Below are positions 6,332 through 7,886 of a DNA stretch of 7,886 bases, one piece after another. Origin of the DNA: a bacterium. GTDB lineage: Bacteria > Patescibacteriota > Minisyncoccia > Minisyncoccales > CG1-02-41-26. A program made the position numbers and the translations under genes. The DNA is taken from NCBI GenBank assembly GCA_018400675.1, contig JAGYMG010000023.1:1-7886 (forward strand), in the 5' to 3' direction. A model generated the notes under the pieces. The model saw nothing but the letters and a program-made list of their open reading frames with translations. It searched no databases and was not told the origin of the DNA. Each line of letters starts with the position of its first letter. Within the stretch, counting starts at the first letter, position 1.

Positions 6332-6550
6332 ATGCGGGTTATTTATAAAAAAGAGAAATGCATTGGTTGTGGCTCGTGCGTTGCTGTTTGCCCGGATTTC
6401 TTCGAATTAGACGAAGAGGGCAAGGCTCATCTAAAAAAAAGCACTCTTGCCGAGAATAGTCAGGAGGAAACCTTAGAAATAAAACAAAAGGGTTGTCTCC
6501 AGGATGCTGTTGACGTCTGCCCGGTCCAATGTATTAAAATTGAAGAATAA
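6332..6550 (+). CDS. Single-cluster [4Fe-4S] ferredoxin, Thermotoga-like
   Basis: This is a small soluble electron carrier of 72 residues. CIGCGSCVAVCP supplies Cys10, Cys13 and Cys16, and DVCP supplies Cys63 as the likely fourth ligand of one [4Fe-4S] cluster. Cys20 and Cys55 match the pair that forms a disulfide in the 60-residue Thermotoga maritima ferredoxin, whose layout (CIGCGxCxxxCPDxF, GKA, C-x2-DAxDxCP) is closely similar. There is no second CxxCxxC, so it is not a two-cluster protein. A longer loop (about 33-54) explains the extra length. Cys67 (CPVQC) is extra, at a place where Thermotoga has a non-cysteine residue. A likely partner is a pyruvate or other 2-oxoacid:ferredoxin oxidoreductase or a hydrogenase, none of which is in the window. 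It starts 2 bp after the kinase stop and ends 6 bp before bL25. Confidence 0.93.
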   Translation: MRVIYKKEKCIGCGSCVAVCPDFFELDEEGKAHLKKSTLAENSQEETLEIKQKGCLQDAVDVCPVQCIKIEE

Positions 6551-6556
6551 AATAAA

Positions 6557-7225
6557 ATGGTTAAATTAAAAGCAAAAAAAAGAGACGCGCTAGGGAATAA
6601 GAACAATACCTTAAAGGAAAAGGGATTGCTGCCAGCTGTTTTATATGGTTCTGCAATAAAGAACATTCCTCTTCAGATAGACAAAAAAGAGTTTGAAATG
6701 GTTTATCGAGCAGCTGGAGAGAGTTCTCTTATCTCTCTGGAGGTAGGTGATAAAGAATTCTCTGTATTAGTTCACCAGATAGCCCGCGATCCAATGAAGG
6801 GTGATTTTATCCATGTTGATTTTTATCAACCCTCTCTAAAGAAGAAAGTAGAAGCTGAAATCCCTCTTGTCTTTGAAGGGGAAGCACCAGCTGTTAAAGG
6901 ATTAGGTGGTATTTTAGAAAAAGAGATTCAGTCTTTGGAAGTGAAAGGATTAGCCAAAGACCTGCCGAGGGAGATAAGAGTAGATTTAACCGGCTTAGAA
7001 ACCTTTGAAGACAGGGTTTTAGTCAAAGACTTAAAGGTGTCTGCAGGAGTAGAGATCATGAAAGATGAAAACGAAATTGTAGCTCATGTTGTTCCTCCAC
7101 GGGAAGAAAAGATTGAAGAAGAGGCAGTACCTGAAGAAGCAGCAGCAGGCGTTGAAGGTGAAGCAAAGGAAGACAAAGAAGATAAAGAAGGAGAGACTCC
7201 TCAGGAAGAAACTAAGTCAGAATAA
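6557..7225 (+). CDS. rplY: 50S ribosomal protein bL25 (Ctc/TL5 form) with acidic tail
   Basis: The protein binds 5S rRNA in the large ribosomal subunit. Residues 1-92 are the L25 domain, with KLKAKKRDALGNK at the start, GLLPAVLYG (23-31) and the conserved HQIARDPMKGDFIHVDFYQ (73-91). Residues about 93-181 are the second, Ctc/TL5 beta domain, with EIPLVFEGEAPAVKGLGGIL and the end motif ENEIVAHVVPP. From 182 to 222 the chain is a low-complexity tail rich in Glu, Asp, Lys and Ala, probably disordered. Length is normal for the two-domain form; the tail is at the long, very acidic end. The ATG lies 6 bp after the ferredoxin stop, without a Shine-Dalgarno sequence. An A8 run covers codons 6-9. The usual bL25 neighbour, peptidyl-tRNA hydrolase, is absent; the next gene begins 6 bp later. 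Confidence 0.95.
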   Translation: MVKLKAKKRDALGNKNNTLKEKGLLPAVLYGSAIKNIPLQIDKKEFEMVYRAAGESSLISLEVGDKEFSVLVHQIARDPMKGDFIHVDFYQPSLKKKVEAEIPLVFEGEAPAVKGLGGILEKEIQSLEVKGLAKDLPREIRVDLTGLETFEDRVLVKDLKVSAGVEIMKDENEIVAHVVPPREEKIEEEAVPEEAAAGVEGEAKEDKEDKEGETPQEETKSE

Positions 7226-7231
7226 AAAATT

Positions 7232-7886
7232 ATGGGAGAACAAAAATACTATTGCTTAACAGCGTTAATTGTCTTTTTTCTGTTATTAGTTTTTTCTCCT
7301 TTCTGGTTTTCTCATATTCTAGCTCAAGAAAATCTTGAGCAAGTTTGTGATTGGAAAAACATTCAAGAACAACCGAGCCATCTTTCTAATTCAGAATACG
7401 AAGCTTTGTTACGGCAGTGTCAGGAATATTATCAATCAGTCAGCCAGGAGATAGAAAGTGATATCAGAAGAACCGAGGAAGAAAAAAATACGCTGGAAAA
7501 CAAGATCTATATTTTAAACAATAAGATTAAAAATTTGGATTATCAGATCTATCAAGGGAATATAGTTATTAACGATTTGGGAGAGCAAATTGAAGACACC
7601 CAATCTTCTATCGCTAGAACCAGTCTCAAGATAGAAGAGGTTAAAGGGAGATTAAGCAATATTCTCCAACTGCGTTATGAAAATGATAAGAAGTCATATT
7701 TAGCCATTCTCTTGATTGAGGATAATCTCTCTGATTTTTTCAATGAGCTAATGGCTTTAGACTCTTTAAACATAGAAATTAGAGAACTCCTTACCAACGT
7801 TAAAGACTTAAAAGCTAATCTCAAAAATCAAAAGCAGACTATGGACCAGGAAAAAGAAGAAATGGAAAGCATGGTAGCTATGCAAC
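7232..7886 (+). CDS. Exported coiled-coil protein, CwlO/EnvC-like N-terminus (partial, runs off window)
   Basis: An open frame starts with ATG 6 bp after bL25 and stays open to the window end (218 full codons). Residues 1-6 form a short polar start, about 9-30 are a hydrophobic segment (LTALIVFFLLLVF and following), and ILA-Q at 29-32 is a plausible signal peptidase site, so the protein is exported or anchored. Cys39 and Cys63 flank a short helical part, and residues from about 66 onward form a long heptad-rich coiled coil. The patterns IESDIRRTEEEKNTLENKI, LGEQIEDTQSSIARTSLKIE, LLIEDNLSDFF (160-170) and a final Lys/Glu-rich helix resemble the N-terminal regulatory coiled coils of CwlO/EnvC/PcsB-type peptidoglycan hydrolases and activators. 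The missing C-terminus would be expected to carry an M23 (LytM), NlpC/P60 or CHAP domain. Catalytic type therefore cannot be decided here. Confidence 0.8.
   Translation, partial: MGEQKYYCLTALIVFFLLLVFSPFWFSHILAQENLEQVCDWKNIQEQPSHLSNSEYEALLRQCQEYYQSVSQEIESDIRRTEEEKNTLENKIYILNNKIKNLDYQIYQGNIVINDLGEQIEDTQSSIARTSLKIEEVKGRLSNILQLRYENDKKSYLAILLIEDNLSDFFNELMALDSLNIEIRELLTNVKDLKANLKNQKQTMDQEKEEMESMVAMQ
7322..7340 (+). repeat. Perfect 8-bp inverted repeat within coding sequence
   Basis: GCTCAAGA (7322-7329) and TCTTGAGC (7333-7340) are perfect reverse complements separated by AAA. They lie within the exported coiled-coil gene, at the codons just after the predicted signal peptidase site (Ala31-Gln32). 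No T tract follows, so it is not a typical terminator. It could fold in mRNA or be chance. Confidence 0.6.

Noticed and set aside
6460..6666. Minus-strand open frame across the ferredoxin/bL25 junction
   Set aside because: It is antisense to two conserved genes and has a low-complexity hydrophobic translation.
932..7231. CRISPR array, tRNA, rRNA, insertion sequence or attachment site
   Set aside because: Coding density leaves only one gap of about 110 bp, which is filled by a terminator and a promoter. No repeated units or RNA-gene features were seen.

Overview
The window is a densely packed, AT-rich bacterial segment. All eight protein genes are on the + strand, no RNA gene or mobile element is visible, and the only intergenic stretch longer than 10 bases is about 110 bp (2194-2303). 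The gene content suggests a Candidate Phyla Radiation (Patescibacteria) genome, probably Parcubacteria-like. The clues are a cysteine-rich GILT/thioredoxin-fold protein, a stand-alone PduL-type phosphotransacylase, PEP synthase, a PfkB-family kinase, a coiled-coil CwlO/EnvC-like exported protein, gaps of 2-6 bp between genes, and almost no Shine-Dalgarno sequences. The lineage is inferred from gene content and not from a phylogenetic marker. The genetic code looks standard: one stop is TGA, one is TAG, and the other five visible stops are TAA.

Region 1 (1-2250) is a probable redox/glycolysis transcription unit. It holds a GILT-like thioredoxin-fold protein (its true start is possibly upstream of the window), a 79-aa NrdH/glutaredoxin-like protein with a CPYC site, and an NAD-type glyceraldehyde-3-phosphate dehydrogenase. 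The glutaredoxin and GAPDH genes overlap by ATGA. The unit ends at a GC-rich hairpin followed by a T-rich tract (2221-2250).

Region 2 (about 2265-7886) begins with a perfect TATAAT directly after that terminator. It continues as an apparent single operon: PduL phosphotransacylase, PEP synthase, PfkB sugar kinase, a Thermotoga-type small ferredoxin, ribosomal protein bL25 with a long acidic tail, and the first 218 codons of an exported coiled-coil protein that runs off the window.

The metabolic genes fit a fermentative lifestyle. GAPDH handles the oxidative step of lower glycolysis. PEP synthase connects PEP and pyruvate. Ferredoxin could accept electrons from pyruvate oxidation. PduL turns acetyl-CoA into acetyl phosphate, which an acetate kinase (not in the window) would use to make ATP. 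The kinase probably feeds a phosphorylated sugar or nucleoside into this core. No clearly novel multi-gene system is evident. The most unusual item is the first gene, which keeps the spacing of the GILT signature but has lost several of its cysteines.
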